Below, one piece after another: positions 62,789-64,000 of a stretch of DNA of 64,000 nt; the stretch's first letter is position 1; the number at the start of each line of letters is the position of its first letter. A program made the translations under genes and the position numbers. Below the pieces are notes generated by a model, which had not been told where the DNA came from, ran no database searches, and saw only the letters and a program-made list of their open reading frames with translations. The DNA is from CAVSWT01 sp963731745. Its GTDB lineage: Bacteria; Bacteroidota; Ignavibacteria; Ignavibacteriales; Ignavibacteriaceae. The stretch lies in assembly GCA_963731745.1 (NCBI GenBank), contig CAVSWT010000010.1, positions 310,001-374,000 on the forward strand. Reading direction: 5' to 3'.

Positions 62789-63193
62789 TTAAAGCTTTGC
62801 AAGAAGTATTTGCAAAAAATTCTTAATTTCCTCTAAGTCTTTTTTAATTGAAGGCTTATCCTTTTTAACTTCAACGTTAATAGGAGATTCATTATGATTT
62901 CCTGAGTTCTCAATTTCAGCAACTAAACTTAATTGCTCCTCGGTTACACTACCATTGTCTAATATGTTTTTTGCACCTTCAATAGTGTATTTTTGATCGC
63001 GAAGCAAGTTTTTAATTTGAAGTATGAGCTTTATATCCTTATTGGTATATATTCTATTTCCTGCCCTATTCTTCTGAGGTTTCAATTGTTCAAACTCAGT
63101 TTCCCAATATCTAAGAACATATTGTTCAACTTCAGTGATTTTACTTACTTCACTAATTGAGTAGTAAAGCTTTTTAATTGAAAGATCTTTCAT
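62789..63193 (-). CDS. MerR-family transcriptional regulator
   Basis: A 134-residue protein with a MerR-type winged helix in its first 75 residues (YYSISEVSKITEVEQYVLRYWETEFEQLKP, then NRIYTNKDIKLILQIKNLL). The C-terminal half is short, with no metal-binding cysteines and no large effector domain. This matches the small MerR proteins common in Bacteroidota whose ligand and targets are unknown. It lies 7 bases upstream of the tRNA-Pro 5' end. Confidence 0.85.
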   Translation of the reverse strand: MKDLSIKKLYYSISEVSKITEVEQYVLRYWETEFEQLKPQKNRAGNRIYTNKDIKLILQIKNLLRDQKYTIEGAKNILDNGSVTEEQLSLVAEIENSGNHNESPINVEVKKDKPSIKKDLEEIKNFLQILLAKL

Positions 63194-63285
63194 GCTAACT
63201 CAAAATTGTTCACAAGAAAAATAATTAATCGAGTTTTTAATAGCAAGCTTAAAGTGATTAAATAAATATTTGCTTTAAATGACTT

Positions 63286-63969
63286 CTATAATTGGTTCTC
63301 TTTGCTAATAATATCGATTAGCTCAGCAATATCAATTAATTCGAAATCAGCATTATGAGCATCAGTATCAAAAGTATCTCCATACCTTGCAAAAGCAGTT
63401 TTCATTCCAAGTTTTGCAGCTCCCAGTATGTCTCTTTCTGCCCAATCGCCTACCATTAAAGCCTCGTTTGGCTTTACATTTAGCTTATCCAAAATCAATT
63501 GAAAAGGTTCGGGGTTCGGCTTTCTTTTTCCGGTATCTTCAAAAGTCACAACGGCATCGACAATGTGATGAAAATTTAAGTAAGCCAATCTCAGCCAGGC
63601 TTCTTTGGTTGGCGCATCCGAAACTATACCCATTTTAATCCCCATCTTAAGGAGTTTATTTAATGTAGAATATACATGCGGATAAGGAATTAATGCGGCT
63701 TCCCTAGCCCTTCTATAAGCAACAATACCCGCAGAAAGAATTTTATAATCAACTTTGTTTAAAACCCGATTCAAAAATTCGTCGAAAACTTGTTGGTATT
63801 CAATGCCCTGCTCTTTATATATTTCGTCAATTATTTTACTTGCAACTTCTGGAGTTACTTCTAAACCAGCATCCACCATAGCTGGAATTGCCTCTTCTAT
63901 CGCTCTTCTTTTCATTTTCATGAAGTCCACAAGTGTATTATCGAGATCAAATATTACTGCTTTTATCAC
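63286..63969 (-). CDS. HAD-superfamily (IA) hydrolase
   Basis: A 227-residue haloacid-dehalogenase-type phosphatase with all four motifs: I DLDNTLVDF (D8 nucleophile, D10), II GIVSDAPTKE, III lysine in TGKRKPNPEPF, and IV MVGDWAERDILGA. The alpha-helical cap between motifs I and II marks subfamily IA. The layout resembles YjjG-like and archaeal CTE7-type HAD proteins; the substrate is unknown. The start at 63969 is GTG. The gene is preceded by only 31 bases in the window. Confidence 0.9.
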   Translation of the reverse strand: MIKAVIFDLDNTLVDFMKMKRRAIEEAIPAMVDAGLEVTPEVASKIIDEIYKEQGIEYQQVFDEFLNRVLNKVDYKILSAGIVAYRRAREAALIPYPHVYSTLNKLLKMGIKMGIVSDAPTKEAWLRLAYLNFHHIVDAVVTFEDTGKRKPNPEPFQLILDKLNVKPNEALMVGDWAERDILGAAKLGMKTAFARYGDTFDTDAHNADFELIDIAELIDIISKENQL

Positions 63970-64000
63970 TTTAATTCTTTCCTTTGTTATTATTTTCTAT

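Overview
The window is about 64 kb of AT-rich, gene-dense bacterial chromosome. It most resembles the Ignavibacteria branch of the Bacteroidota/Chlorobiota group, which is an inference from gene content. The supporting signs are a subtilase with a type IX secretion (T9SS) C-terminal sorting domain, a TonB-dependent receptor with a carboxypeptidase-regulatory-like N-terminal domain, Wzi-like and FadL-like outer-membrane barrels, a CNNM/CBS/CorC-type protein resembling GldE, a DUF2795 protein, an HprK with no PTS gene nearby, and frequent TTG/GTG starts with weak Shine-Dalgarno sites. There is no rRNA, CRISPR array, prophage or classical insertion sequence. One tRNA gene, tRNA-Pro(GGG), is present.

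Layout: 1-365 is the 3' end of a large Ig-like surface protein. It converges on a family 9 glycosyltransferase (minus strand). 1460-1944 holds a small repeat cluster: a MITE-like palindrome followed by an inverted-repeat-bounded, stop-interrupted GIY-YIG nuclease gene. polA follows on the minus strand. 4980-14196 (plus) carries a secreted metallophosphoesterase, an NhaC antiporter, pyrophosphatase, a dicarboxylate/amino-acid symporter, a frameshifted endonuclease/phosphatase-fold gene, an SDR protein and an ExbB-ExbD-ExbD set. 14279-19599 is a tight run yqeY-cvpA-mutS2-accC-BCCP. 19663-31615 holds FadL and SGNH envelope proteins, ssb, a CNNM/CorC protein, a hypothetical-MlaD-GGT overlap cluster, acpS, a large TonB receptor, a small membrane protein and an HNH protein with an unresolved start.

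31732-37813 is a compact housekeeping operon trpS-scpA-scpB-rluB-dacB-lysS. 37958-47303 has a glycosyltransferase, a Wzi-like barrel, a CtpA-type protease, a DUF3108 protein, gamma carbonic anhydrase, ybeY, a Xer recombinase, hpf, hprK, an M23 peptidase and a DUF2795 protein. A terminator-like hairpin then abuts a DNA polymerase III delta-prime gene. 48552-52709 is a thiolase/3-hydroxyacyl-CoA dehydrogenase pair plus a CLC channel. The right end is on the minus strand: purF-subtilase-pgsA-ftsY-small protein (overlapping genes), an 11-Asp-box beta-propeller protein, tRNA-Pro, a MerR regulator and a HAD phosphatase.

Most of the window is ordinary core genome for this lineage. The points that deserve a second look are the inverted-repeat/GIY-YIG element, the HNH gene whose only plausible start requires a -1 frameshift at a G_GGA_AAC heptamer, the frameshifted endonuclease/phosphatase gene, the predicted [4Fe-4S] tryptophanyl-tRNA synthetase, and the hairpin at the delta-prime start. 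I did not find a convincing new multi-gene defence or biosynthetic system.
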